DNA of 64,000 bases from Pseudomonadota bacterium (GTDB lineage Bacteria > Pseudomonadota > Alphaproteobacteria > Rhodobacterales > Rhodobacteraceae). Position 1 is the stretch's first letter; each line of letters opens with the position of its first letter. Below the pieces are notes generated by a model. That model saw only the letters and a program-made list of their open reading frames with translations. It searched no databases and was not told the origin of the DNA. The stretch covers positions 228,016-292,015 of the forward strand of contig JAIUPD010000007.1 of the NCBI GenBank assembly GCA_020161615.1, written 5' to 3'. Of this stretch, positions 51,182 to 60,233 are shown piece after piece. Position numbers and translations under genes: made by a program.

Positions 51182-52993
51182 TCAGTCGAGGATCGTCACC
51201 GTTCCGGCATTGCCATCGACGCGCAGCCGCATGCCAGTCTTGATCCGCGAGCTGGCGTTGCCGGTGCCGGTGACGGCGGGCAGGCCGTATTCGCGGCAGA
51301 CGATGGCCGCATGGCTCATCATGCCGCCGATATCGGTGACGGCGGCGCCGATCTTGCCGAAGACCGGCGCCCAGGAGGGCGCGGTGACCGGCGTGACCAA
51401 AATCTCGCCCTTCTGCAATTCGCTGAGCTGATCGGGCGAGCGCAGCACGCGGGCCACCCCCTCGACCACCCCCGGCGATCCGGCCATGCCGCGCAGGGCG
51501 CCGTCGTCCCCGTCCGATTTCACCCAGCGTTCCACCGCGTCCGAGGTGATGCCCCACAGCATGATGGTGAAGGGTTCGGTGATGACTTCGGGCGGGTTGT
51601 TCAGCGCGGGCAGCGGCGATTCCGCGGCCAGCGCCTCGTAGATGCGGCGGCGGCGGGCGATCTCCTCGGGCCAGACGGCGGTGCCGCGATAGGGCACGCC
51701 GATGGCCCAGCCGGCCGAATAATCCCAGAGCACGTCCCGCACTTCGTTGCGGTTGAGGAAGAACATGTCGTCGTCATTCTCCCAGAAGCCCTGATCCTTC
51801 AGCAGCTTGGAGAGTTGACGCATCTTCCGCCAGAAGACGCCCAGCGCCCAATGCTCGATGTAGAAGTTGTGATCTTCCACATAGGGGAACACGGTGCGCG
51901 CCAGACCCAACTTGCCGTCAAAGACCGCCTGCGCCTCGTCGTCCATCATCTCGCGATATTCGGCGGTGATGCGGTCACGCTCGGCCAGCAGTTTGGCGGT
52001 CGGGCGCATGATCTCGTCGCCCTCCTCGACCCGCTTGATGTAATCCTTCAGATAGCCCATCGGGATATCGAGGTGGTCGATCCAGTATTTGTCCGTCGAA
52101 TAGAAGCCGTTGCCCGAGGTGAAGTTGAACCACGGGTCCTTCGCCGCCTCCCATTGCGCCAGCCATTCCTTGCCGCCGGGTTTGGTGGCGAGCGTGGCCA
52201 GAATCACCTCCACGCTGTCGCCTTCGAACACCGGCGAGAGGCCCGAGGCCACGGCGAGCTTGGCCAGTTTCTTGATCTCGTCATCCGGGCGGAAGAGTTC
52301 CGAATCCACGCCCTGCACCATCTTGGCGATGGCCTGGTCGGGGATCTGCGGGAACTGGCCCTTCATGAAGCCGAAGAAATCGAGATAGGCCGCATAGCCG
52401 AGGTTCAGGAATTCGAAATGATGCTGCCAGATCTTGTAGGCCAGCTCGATCGCCTTGTCGTATTGGTCGAACAGCTGGTTCGTGCTGTCGAGGCCCACGC
52501 CCCCCGTCACCACCTCCAGCGCCTCGACCTCGGGCAGCGCCGTGAAATTCAGCGCGTCCAGCTCGCGGATCTTGGCCAGGACCTTGTCCTTCCAGTTCGC
52601 ATAAAGATCGCCCCAGTTCATGAAGTAATGGCCCGCACGCTCCATGAAATGCGGGACGCGGCCTTCGATCTGCTCGCCGGGGACCGCCACGGGCGAGAAA
52701 TAGACATAGCCGTTCAGGATGCGGTAATCGACGCCATTGGCGGGCGGCACCAGCAGGTGACGGGTGTTGTATTGCCCCAGCCCCTTGATGGCGAAATCCA
52801 GCATCACCGTGTCGAAGGGCCGGAACGGCGTCGGCCAATGCTGCGAGTTGCAGAACCAGAAGGTCGCGTCGTCCTGTTGCCGCCGCTGCGGCAGGAAATG
52901 CGTGTAATAGGGGTAGAGATCCTGCCAGCCCTCGGCGCCTTTCGGCGTCGGAACCTCGAAGGCCGAGGGGAACATGCTCTTCATGGCGTCCAT
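51182..52993 (-). CDS. Dikinase-type large subunit with PEP-utilizing mobile domain (PpsA-like)
   Basis: A 603-residue protein resembling the large (about 70 kDa) subunit of phenylphosphate synthase. Residues 1-510 form an all-new substrate-domain-like region (Trp/Tyr rich, e.g. FWFCNSQHWPTPFRP); the C-terminal 85 residues are a swivelling phosphohistidine domain with GGMMSHAAIVCREYGLPAVT, His561 being the expected phosphorylated residue. There is no PEP-binding barrel as in PEP synthase, so the acceptor is not pyruvate. With the ATP-grasp protein encoded upstream it would carry ATP-beta-phosphate to a substrate hydroxyl, releasing AMP and Pi. Start behind GGGAGGA. Confidence 0.88.
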   Translation of the reverse strand: MDAMKSMFPSAFEVPTPKGAEGWQDLYPYYTHFLPQRRQQDDATFWFCNSQHWPTPFRPFDTVMLDFAIKGLGQYNTRHLLVPPANGVDYRILNGYVYFSPVAVPGEQIEGRVPHFMERAGHYFMNWGDLYANWKDKVLAKIRELDALNFTALPEVEALEVVTGGVGLDSTNQLFDQYDKAIELAYKIWQHHFEFLNLGYAAYLDFFGFMKGQFPQIPDQAIAKMVQGVDSELFRPDDEIKKLAKLAVASGLSPVFEGDSVEVILATLATKPGGKEWLAQWEAAKDPWFNFTSGNGFYSTDKYWIDHLDIPMGYLKDYIKRVEEGDEIMRPTAKLLAERDRITAEYREMMDDEAQAVFDGKLGLARTVFPYVEDHNFYIEHWALGVFWRKMRQLSKLLKDQGFWENDDDMFFLNRNEVRDVLWDYSAGWAIGVPYRGTAVWPEEIARRRRIYEALAAESPLPALNNPPEVITEPFTIMLWGITSDAVERWVKSDGDDGALRGMAGSPGVVEGVARVLRSPDQLSELQKGEILVTPVTAPSWAPVFGKIGAAVTDIGGMMSHAAIVCREYGLPAVTGTGNASSRIKTGMRLRVDGNAGTVTILD

Positions 52994-53030
52994 TCTTTAT
53001 CCTCCCAGAGAATGGCCTTGTGACGTGTCG

Positions 53031-54110
53031 TCAAGTTTTCTTCTTGGCGGCCAGCGGATTGGTGAGCGTGCTGACGATGCCCATCATTCCGGTGGCATAG
53101 GCATTCCCCGGCGCCGCCTTCTTCTTCTGCGACCAGATGGTTTCGGGGCGTGATTGCAGGGCCAGCAGGTTCTGACCCTCAGGCAGATCGGCGTCGATGG
53201 CCCATTCCACGTCCTGCGGACAGCCGTTCTGCCGCTCGAGCCGCTTGGCAAGCTGGGCCACGGCAATCACCTGCGCGTCGGTCAGGCTGGGGGTCTGCCG
53301 CCGCGCGGCCTCTACCTCGCGCTCCACGGTCTCGCCGCGCCCGGCATCGCCGATCAATTCGACATGCTTGTCGCTGATCTTGCGGTCGATGATCTCCATC
53401 AGCACCTTCTCGACGCTGAAATTGTCGGGCGTCACCACGCCCGAGACGACCATTTCCCCCAGGCCCCAACTCGCATCAATGACAATCCGCGTGCGGTCGC
53501 CGGTCCCGGGGTCCAGCGTCATCGCCACCCCCGCGGCGCGGGCGTTCACCATCTTCTGCACGCCCACGCTCATGTTCACATCGACATGCGGGATCTTGTT
53601 CTTCTCACGATAGGCCACCGCCCGGGTGGCAAAGAGCGAGGCCCAGCAATCGCGGACCTTCTCGACCACCGCATCGGCGCCCTTGACCCAGAGATAGGTG
53701 TCCTGCTGCCCGGCGAAGGAGGCATCCGGCAGATCCTCGGCCGTGGCCGAGGAGCGCACGGCAACCGGCGTCCCCTCCCCCATGCTGGCGTAAGCCGCAC
53801 GGGTCGCGGCCTCGACCCCCTCGGGCATGCGGTGGCCGCGGATGCGGATGCGGATCGCCTGCGCGGCGCGGTCGATGCTGTCGATGTCGTCGGGATCAAC
53901 GCGGGCCAAATGCCGCTCGATCTCGGCCCTGAGGCCCGATTCCTCCAGCATCGCCAGATAGCCGTCGGTGGTCACGGCAAAGCCCGGCGGCACCGCGACA
54001 CCGGCCTGGGTCATCTCGCCCAGCGAGGCGCATTTGCCGCCAACCCGGGCCAGATCGTGCTTGCCGATCTGGTCGAAGGCCAGCGTATAGGTTCCGTCCG
54101 TCGCGATCAT
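53031..54110 (-). CDS. Dikinase-type ATP-binding subunit, PEP-synthase N-domain-like (PpsB-like)
   Basis: A 359-residue ATP-grasp protein equal to the N-terminal domain of PEP synthase/PPDK and to the 40-kDa subunit of phenylphosphate synthase. Motifs are VGGKCASLGEM, RSSATAEDLPDASFAGQQDT, DVNMSVGVQKMV, SWGLGEMVVSG, and DVEWAID...LLALQSRPET. It phosphorylates the histidine of the mobile domain using ATP. The start overlaps the P450 stop by 4 bp (ATGA). The C-terminal Lys/Thr tail is irregular. Confidence 0.92.
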   Translation of the reverse strand: MIATDGTYTLAFDQIGKHDLARVGGKCASLGEMTQAGVAVPPGFAVTTDGYLAMLEESGLRAEIERHLARVDPDDIDSIDRAAQAIRIRIRGHRMPEGVEAATRAAYASMGEGTPVAVRSSATAEDLPDASFAGQQDTYLWVKGADAVVEKVRDCWASLFATRAVAYREKNKIPHVDVNMSVGVQKMVNARAAGVAMTLDPGTGDRTRIVIDASWGLGEMVVSGVVTPDNFSVEKVLMEIIDRKISDKHVELIGDAGRGETVEREVEAARRQTPSLTDAQVIAVAQLAKRLERQNGCPQDVEWAIDADLPEGQNLLALQSRPETIWSQKKKAAPGNAYATGMMGIVSTLTNPLAAKKKT

Positions 54111-55357
54111 GCGGGTCTACCCAGTTCCACCATGACCGAGGTCGGAACCCGGAAGGTGATATTGCGGTGGTATGCGGGGCGGAAGCCCGGGGCGAGCGTC
54201 ATGGTCGGGAACCGCTCGACCAGTTGACGCGGCAGGATCGCGGCCTCCATCTTGGCCAGCTGGAAGCCCAGGCAATAATGGATGCCGTAGCCGAAGCTCA
54301 GATGGGTGCGGGCATTGTCGCGCAGGATGTTCAGCGTCTCGCCCTGCGGGAACCGCGCCTCGTCGCGGTTGGCGGACCCGGTGATCATCAGGATCTCGGC
54401 CCCCGCGGGCAGGGTCACGCCGCCTACGACGGCCTCGGTCCGCGCCTTGCGCCGCCAGCCCACGACCGAGGGCATGTAGCGCAGCATCTCCTCGACCGCG
54501 TTCGGGATCTTGCCGGGATCGGCCTTGATCGCTTCCCAGGCCTCGGGGTTGTCCAGCATGGCCATCAGGTAATTGCCCATGAAGGTCGAGGTCGTCTCGT
54601 GCCCCGCAAACAGCGTGGAATAAAGGACGCCCGCGATCTCTTCATTGCTGATATCGGCCCCCTCCGCCTGCAGGCGCAGCAGGTCGGTGGGAAAGTCGTC
54701 GCCCGGATCGGCCCGGCGCAGATCCAGCAGGTCGTGGATATATTTCCAGTAGGCCACCATGTCATGCGCGACGGGAATCTGTTCCTCGTCCGACAGGTCC
54801 GACCAGGTCATCTTGCCCCGGCTCATGCCGTATTGCTTGATCTTCGGCACATCGGTGTCGGGGATGCCCATCAGCGTAAACAGCACACGGGCGGGCACCG
54901 GATAGGCGACGATCTCCCAGAAATTCACCGGCCCGCCACCGCGCCCGGCCTCTTCCAGCCGGTCGAGATGGGTCCTCACGATCTCTTCGATCTGCGGCTC
55001 GATCGACTTGAAGCGGCGCGGGCCGAAGCAGGATTGCGCCACCTTGCGGATGCGGGTGTGATCCGGCGGGACGCGGGCGGTGAGACCGGAATAGGCGGTG
55101 AAGCCCCCGTCCTTGAGGATCTGCCGCCCCTCCTCGCACATCGGCCGCATCGGCTTTTGTGCATTCTCCGAACTGAAGGTCTTCCAGTCGTCGAAGATTG
55201 CCTTGATGTCGTCATAGCGCGAAACGACCCAATAGCCGGTCGGCTCGTGAAAGAAGATCGGCTCTTCCTTGCGGAATTGCTCCCAACGGGCATGGGGCGT
55301 ATTCAGATCGAACGGGTCATACCCGTTCGACGGCTTCACGCCGTCAATCGTGTGCAT
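54107..55357 (-). CDS. Cytochrome P450 (catabolic operon)
   Basis: A 416-residue soluble P450. I-helix LFAGHETTSTF has the full acid-alcohol pair, K-helix EEMLR, and heme loop FGYGIHYCLG with ligand Cys362. In contrast to the P450 at 15.8 kb it sits in a regulated multi-gene operon. Expected to hydroxylate the imported compound, fed by the operon's adrenodoxin-type ferredoxin (47353-47673). It begins behind GGGAGGAT, 61 bp after the regulator stop, and is coupled to the dikinase ATP subunit. Confidence 0.95.
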   Translation of the reverse strand: MHTIDGVKPSNGYDPFDLNTPHARWEQFRKEEPIFFHEPTGYWVVSRYDDIKAIFDDWKTFSSENAQKPMRPMCEEGRQILKDGGFTAYSGLTARVPPDHTRIRKVAQSCFGPRRFKSIEPQIEEIVRTHLDRLEEAGRGGGPVNFWEIVAYPVPARVLFTLMGIPDTDVPKIKQYGMSRGKMTWSDLSDEEQIPVAHDMVAYWKYIHDLLDLRRADPGDDFPTDLLRLQAEGADISNEEIAGVLYSTLFAGHETTSTFMGNYLMAMLDNPEAWEAIKADPGKIPNAVEEMLRYMPSVVGWRRKARTEAVVGGVTLPAGAEILMITGSANRDEARFPQGETLNILRDNARTHLSFGYGIHYCLGFQLAKMEAAILPRQLVERFPTMTLAPGFRPAYHRNITFRVPTSVMVELGRPA

Positions 55358-55418
55358 GTCGATATCCTCCCATCTCGGGGACCCTGGTGCCCTCCGGGCT
55401 GGGTCTCGAGCTTGCGAC

Positions 55419-56918
55419 TCAGCGTAGGACCAATTCTTTGGTTTTTCTTTGGCTCAGCGAAAGCCGGTCGAGGGATCGGCAAAGCTCATCATAAACCGCC
55501 CTGATTTCAACGCCTTCCTTGGCCTCGCCCAGAGTCGTCAGCGCCGTCCGGTATTGGCGGAACTGGCGGTGCATGGCATCGGGGCGGCCCATGGCGTGAA
55601 AGACCCGCATCGCCTCGGCATTGGCGGCTTCGCTGGTCGGGTCGATGGCGACGGCCCTCTGCGCCCATTCCAGCGCCTCGCCATAGCGGCGGTACTTGCG
55701 CAGAAGCTTCGACAGGTCGAAATGCAGCCGCATCGCCATCTCGCGCAGCCAGGTGCGGCGCGGCATGATCCAGTCCTCGGTCTCGGTCGCGAGGTATTCG
55801 AGCGGCAGATCCTCGAACAGGTCCCCGGCATAGAGCCGTTCGGCCTCGAAATAGATCGGCAGCGCCAGATCCTCCTGCCCGTGCCGCGCCAGCGACAGCC
55901 CGCGCCGGCAGAGCTGCTCGAAGGCGGTGATGTCGATCAGACTGCCGTCCGGCACGTTCAGCCGGTAGTAATCGCCGTTGCGGGTGATGGCATGCTGGCT
56001 GCCCAGCACCTTGCGGACCATGGCAACGGTATGGTGCAACCGCGCCCGCTTGGTCTGTTCCGCCTCCAGATCCGGCCAGAGCAATTCGCTGATCTGGTCG
56101 GCATGCGCCCCTTTCTCGCCCGCATTGAGCAGATAGGCGAAGAGCGTCTTGCTCTTCTTCGGCGCTCCGCCCTTGGTGCGCCAGTCGACCTCGCGGTGGC
56201 CATCGACGAAGACCCTCAGCTGCCCCAGGCAATGGATATGCCAGCGCGCCCGGGCCGAGGGGGCGCCCAGCGTCGCCCGGTCCTCGTCCAGCCAGTGCGG
56301 GGACGCACCCCTTGCCGCGGCCTTGTCGAAGGTGCGGAAAAAGGTCTGACCGGCGAAATCGGGCACCACGCGGCCCAGCATGAAGCCCAGCTGTTCGTCC
56401 AGCGTCGAGGCGGTCAGCAATTCGCGGGGCAGCCAATAGGGATTCTCATAAAGCCCCGACGGCGCTAGGAAATGTTGGTGCGCCCTGAGCGCGGCCTGCA
56501 AGTGCTCCTCGATCATTCGGTCCTGATTGTAGATCGAGACCACCGTGACCCCCAGCTCCGACGCCGCCTGCTCGGCCACCGTGCCCCAGGCCTCGATGGC
56601 GTTGACGCCCAGCATCGCCGCCAGACTCCAGGTCATGTCGATGAGGATCGTCTCCACCCCGCCCAGCGCGGCCACCCGGTCGCGCACCTTCGCGTAGACA
56701 TCCTCGGGCTCGACGGGCAGCCGGTCGAAGCCCAGCGCCGACAGAGGGCAGCGCCGCCCCTCGGGCACCTGCACCAGCAGGCCCGCGTCATCGCTGACCA
56801 GCAGCGCCGCGCGAGAGCGATCCTGCAAGGCGGCCTCCAGAAAGGCGCCCTCGGTGAAATGGCAAAACAGCGCCGCGTTGATCTCGGCGCCTTGTGGCGA
56901 ATCATCCTGCTCGGCCAT
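55419..56918 (-). CDS. MEDS-SARP transcriptional regulator
   Basis: A 499-residue regulator with an unusual fusion. Residues about 12-150 resemble a MEDS/DcmR-type sensory domain (INAALFCHFTEGAFLEAALQ; ILIDMTWSLAAMLGVNAIEA; VVSIYNQDRMIEEHLQAALRAH). Residues about 230-320 form an OmpR-type winged helix (LGQLRVFVDGHREVDW; KSKTLFAYLLNAG; ELLWPD), and 335-480 a BTAD/TPR region (FEQLCRRGLSLARHGQEDLA and EALEWAQRAVAIDPTSEAAN). It is the first gene of the operon, divergent from the GMC/Liv genes, and probably controls both. SARP activators bind direct repeats near -35; none was pinned down. Confidence 0.82.
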   Translation of the reverse strand: MAEQDDSPQGAEINAALFCHFTEGAFLEAALQDRSRAALLVSDDAGLLVQVPEGRRCPLSALGFDRLPVEPEDVYAKVRDRVAALGGVETILIDMTWSLAAMLGVNAIEAWGTVAEQAASELGVTVVSIYNQDRMIEEHLQAALRAHQHFLAPSGLYENPYWLPRELLTASTLDEQLGFMLGRVVPDFAGQTFFRTFDKAAARGASPHWLDEDRATLGAPSARARWHIHCLGQLRVFVDGHREVDWRTKGGAPKKSKTLFAYLLNAGEKGAHADQISELLWPDLEAEQTKRARLHHTVAMVRKVLGSQHAITRNGDYYRLNVPDGSLIDITAFEQLCRRGLSLARHGQEDLALPIYFEAERLYAGDLFEDLPLEYLATETEDWIMPRRTWLREMAMRLHFDLSKLLRKYRRYGEALEWAQRAVAIDPTSEAANAEAMRVFHAMGRPDAMHRQFRQYRTALTTLGEAKEGVEIRAVYDELCRSLDRLSLSQRKTKELVLR

Positions 56919-57145
56919 TCCCCCCTCCGAAATCCGTGATTTCCCCGGAGATTAGTTCATACGGCAATCATTGCCAAAGAGAAACCAAAGTCTCACGCCT
57001 AGCCTTGGCTCAGCGTCTGGGGAGGCGCAGGGAGGATTCGTCGGCATCGCAACTGTCGCGCCCGGTCTGGGGCGTGGTCGGAAAAGCTTTGCCTGCGAAA
57101 GGGTTGCGCCAGGCGACGGCGCCGATCTGGGGGCAGATTACGCCG
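56919..57145. promoter_or_regulatory. Divergent control region of the P450/dikinase and GMC/Liv units
   Basis: A 227-bp gap between the regulator start and the GMC start, without a gene. It contains an A/T-rich island (56945-57000, with TTAGTTCATACGGCAATCATTG), unusual for this GC-rich window, as expected for promoters. Copies of TGGCTCAG/AGCCTTGGCTC occur near 57000. I could not assign -35/-10 boxes or SARP heptamer repeats with confidence. Confidence 0.45.
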
Positions 57146-58786
57146 ATGACTGTGACGATGAGCTTCGATTACGTGATCGTCGGCGCGGGTTCGGCGGGGG
57201 CGGTACTGGCGCATCGCCTGTCCGAAGATCCCGGCGTCCGGGTCTGTCTGATCGAGGCCGGTCCGCGCGACCGCTCTCCCCTGATCCGGGTGCCGCTGGG
57301 GGTCATGGTTCTGGCCAGGGACCGGCGGCACAACTGGCTTTACACCTCGGCCCCGCAAGAGGGGCTGAACGGTCGGCAGGTGTCGATCCCGCGCGGCAAG
57401 GTGCTGGGCGGTTCCTCGGCGATCAACGGCATGATCTACATCCGCGGCCATCGGGCGGATTATGACGGCTGGGCAGCGCTGGGTTGCGCGGGTTGGGATT
57501 ACGCGTCGCTCCTGCCCTATTTCCGGCGCTCGGAGGGCAACGACGATCCGTCGATGGACGACAGCTTTCATGGCCGCGACGGGCCGCTCTCGGTCACCTC
57601 GCTGCGCGACGCCTCGCCGGTGGACCGCGACTTCATCGAGGCGGCCGGGCAGATGCAGATCCGCGCCTGCGCCGATTTCAACGCGCCCGAGCCCGAGGGC
57701 GTCGGCCTCTATCAGGTGACGCAGAAGGATGGCAAACGCCATTCCACGGCCGAGGCCTTCCTCAAGCCGATCCGCGCCCGGCAGAACCTGCATGTCGAGA
57801 CGGGGCTGGAGGTCACCCGCGTTTCGGTCGCCGAGGGCCGCGCCACCGGCATCCTGGGGCGGCGGCCGGACGGCAGCGCGGTCACGATCCATGCCGCGGG
57901 CGAGGTGATCCTCAGCGCCGGGGCCATCGGCTCGCCCGATATCCTGCTGCGCTCGGGCATCGGTCCGGGGGCCGAGATCGCGGGCTGGGGCGGCGCCCCG
58001 GTGCTGGATCTGCCGGGCGTCGGGCGCAACCTTCAGGATCATGTCGATTGCCTGGTGATCAGCCGCTCGCGCTCGCGCCAACCCTATGGCCTGTCGCTGC
58101 CCGCCCTGCCCCGGCGGGCGCTGGATGTCGCGAACTGGCTGACGCGGCGGCGCGGCATGTTCTCGTCCAACATGGTCGAGGCCGGGGGATTCGTGCGAAC
58201 CTCGCCGGCCGAGGCGCGGCCCGACATCCAGTTCCACATCATCCCCGGGTTGAAAAGCCATCGCGGGCGGATGGTGGAATGGGGCCACGGCGTCACGCTG
58301 CATACGTGTGTCCTCAGACCCGACAGCCGCGGTTCCGTGACCCGCAGCGGGACGGAGGGCGCGCCGGTCGTGGACCTGGGCCTGCTGCGCGAGGAAAGCG
58401 ATGTGGTGCGGCTGGCCAGGGGCGTCGCCCTGGCGCGGCAGATCCTGCGCCAGGCGCCCCTCGCCCGCCACGGCCTGACCGAGGTGATCCCGGGCGAGGC
58501 GGTGACCGATGACCGGGCGCTGCAAGCCTTTGTGCGCGACCAGGCGCGGACCGTCTACCACCCGGTCGGCACCTGCGCGATGGGCATCGGCGCCGAGGCG
58601 GTGGTCGACCCCCAGCTCAGGGTCCGCGGCATCGCCGGGCTCAGGGTTGTCGATGCCTCGATCATGCCGCGCATCGTTTCAGGCAATACCAACGCCCCCG
58701 CCATCATGATCGCCGAAAAGGCCGCCGACATGATCCGCGCGTCCCGGCATGCCGCGCCCGCCCGCTCGGCCCGGGCGGCGGAGTGA
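57146..58786 (+). CDS. GMC-family alcohol dehydrogenase/oxidase
   Basis: A 546-residue FAD-dependent GMC oxidoreductase (choline dehydrogenase/AlkJ-like). FAD motif DYVIVGAGSAGAVLAHRLSE, GMC signature 1 RGKVLGGSSAINGMIYIRG and signature 2 GAIGSPDILLRSGIG, catalytic YHPVGTCAMG and NTNAPAIMIAEKAADM. It oxidises primary alcohols to aldehydes, consistent with the ALDH across the divergent promoter. The start may be ATG 57146 or 57158; upstream frame is in the promoter. It is the first gene of the plus-strand unit. Confidence 0.93.
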   Translation: MTVTMSFDYVIVGAGSAGAVLAHRLSEDPGVRVCLIEAGPRDRSPLIRVPLGVMVLARDRRHNWLYTSAPQEGLNGRQVSIPRGKVLGGSSAINGMIYIRGHRADYDGWAALGCAGWDYASLLPYFRRSEGNDDPSMDDSFHGRDGPLSVTSLRDASPVDRDFIEAAGQMQIRACADFNAPEPEGVGLYQVTQKDGKRHSTAEAFLKPIRARQNLHVETGLEVTRVSVAEGRATGILGRRPDGSAVTIHAAGEVILSAGAIGSPDILLRSGIGPGAEIAGWGGAPVLDLPGVGRNLQDHVDCLVISRSRSRQPYGLSLPALPRRALDVANWLTRRRGMFSSNMVEAGGFVRTSPAEARPDIQFHIIPGLKSHRGRMVEWGHGVTLHTCVLRPDSRGSVTRSGTEGAPVVDLGLLREESDVVRLARGVALARQILRQAPLARHGLTEVIPGEAVTDDRALQAFVRDQARTVYHPVGTCAMGIGAEAVVDPQLRVRGIAGLRVVDASIMPRIVSGNTNAPAIMIAEKAADMIRASRHAAPARSARAAE

Positions 58787-58924
58787 CCCCATGACATCGA
58801 TCTTCACCCCCCGCGACCACAGCAAGCCCGGGGATTGGAGCTGCGGCGACGGAACCGGGAGGGTTCCGTCGCTGCCAAGACCGAAAACGGCACCACAAAG
58901 CACGTCCAACGGAGGAGACAAACC

Positions 58925-60178
58925 ATGCATTTCGCAAGAACGATCGGGGTGGCCGGCGCCATTCTGACGCTGTCGCTGGGCACTCAGGCCATGGCCGAGG
59001 TCAGTTGCGGCATGAACACGGGACAGGCCGCCACCGGGGCCCCGATCCTGGTCGGCGGCATCTACGGCAACGCAGCCCCGGGCGACTGGTCGTCCTCGAC
59101 CGATTCCGCCGCCGCCTATTTCGCCTGCGTCAACGCCAACGGCGGCATTCATGGGCGCCCCGTCGATTACCGGGTCGAGAACGACCAATGGAACCCCGAA
59201 GCCGCCGCCCAGGCCGCCGCGCGTCTGGTCAACGACACGCCGACCGTGGCCATGGTCGGCAACGGGTCCTTCATCGAGATGGCGGTGAACGCCAATACCT
59301 ACGAGGCGGCCGGGATCATGGTCATGGCCTCGGCCTGCGCCATCTCGGAATGTTTCGAGACGCCGAACATCGTCTCGACCAACCAGGGGCCGCTGTCCTC
59401 GAACCTCGGCGCCGCGCAATACGCGGTCGAGGAACTGGGCGCGCAGCATGTCGCCTGCATCGGGCTCAACATCCCCAACAACGGGATCTGGTCGTGCCAG
59501 GCGGTGCAGGATTTCATGCGCTCGCGGGGCGGCGACGCGACGGCGGTGCTGATCAACCCGGGCGCGCCGGACGTGAACTCGGCGCTCCTCGAGGCCATGG
59601 CCTCGGGCGCGGACACGATCCTCATCAACCAGCCTGCAGGCATCGCGCTCGCGATCCTCTCGGCCGCCGAGGAACAGGACCTGCGCGATCAGTTCAACTG
59701 GATCGCCCCCACGCCGCTTTACGATCAATCGGTTCCGGCCGCGGTCGGCGCCTATTGGTGGGGCCACATCTACGTCAACGCCGAACTCGCGCCCCTTGAG
59801 GTGAACGGCCCCGACGCGCAGAACTGGATCGCGGTGCTGGATCAATACGGCCAGCCCGACGACCCGCGCGACAGCTTCGGGCAGGCGGGCTATCTGTCGG
59901 CGCGCTTCTTTACCGAGGCGATGCTGGCCATGGACCCCGCGCAGCTTGACGACCGGGCAGCGGTCGGCGCGGCGATCCGCGGGATCAGCGGCTATACCTC
60001 GGACCTGATGTGCGGCCCCTATTACGTGGGCGACGCCGATTTCCACATGCCGAACCACGCCGGCTACATGGTCAAGGTGGTCGAGGGCGGCTTCGAGATC
60101 GTCCGCGAGTGCTACGAATACGACAGCCCCTATTTCGAGCCGCATATCGCCCTCGAAACCCAGCTCGGCCTGCGCTGA
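58925..60178 (+). CDS. Liv-type ABC substrate-binding protein
   Basis: A 417-residue periplasmic protein of the branched-chain/aromatic ligand type (type 1 fold). Signal peptide MHFARTIGVAGAILTLSLGT up to AMA|E. Family segments include PILVGGIYGNAAPGDWSSST, FACVNANGGIHGRPVDYRVE and MVGNGSFIEMAVNANTYEAA; extra Cys pairs (CGMNTG, CAISEC) may form disulfides. Members of this group bind diverse small hydrophobic or aromatic acids as well as Leu/Val. RBS GGAGGAG is 8 nt upstream. It lies 138 bp after the GMC gene. Confidence 0.92.
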   Translation: MHFARTIGVAGAILTLSLGTQAMAEVSCGMNTGQAATGAPILVGGIYGNAAPGDWSSSTDSAAAYFACVNANGGIHGRPVDYRVENDQWNPEAAAQAAARLVNDTPTVAMVGNGSFIEMAVNANTYEAAGIMVMASACAISECFETPNIVSTNQGPLSSNLGAAQYAVEELGAQHVACIGLNIPNNGIWSCQAVQDFMRSRGGDATAVLINPGAPDVNSALLEAMASGADTILINQPAGIALAILSAAEEQDLRDQFNWIAPTPLYDQSVPAAVGAYWWGHIYVNAELAPLEVNGPDAQNWIAVLDQYGQPDDPRDSFGQAGYLSARFFTEAMLAMDPAQLDDRAAVGAAIRGISGYTSDLMCGPYYVGDADFHMPNHAGYMVKVVEGGFEIVRECYEYDSPYFEPHIALETQLGLR

Positions 60179-60184
60179 GACCTG

Positions 60185-60210
60185 CCCCGCCGCAGAAAGC
60201 TGCGGCGGGG
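60185..60210 (+). terminator. Stem-loop between binding protein and LivH genes
   Basis: CCCCGCCGCAG (60185-60195) pairs perfectly with CTGCGGCGGGG (60200-60210) across AAAG, an 11-bp stem 6 bp after the binding-protein stop. It probably stabilises the binding-protein message or causes partial termination. Confidence 0.7.
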
Positions 60211-60233
60211 TCCCACAGAACGGGCGGGACGCG

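Noticed and set aside
49199-53023. A 1274-codon plus-strand open frame opposite the ALDH/HD/dikinase genes
   Set aside because: Antisense shadow; the minus-strand genes have clear motifs, ribosome sites and overlaps.
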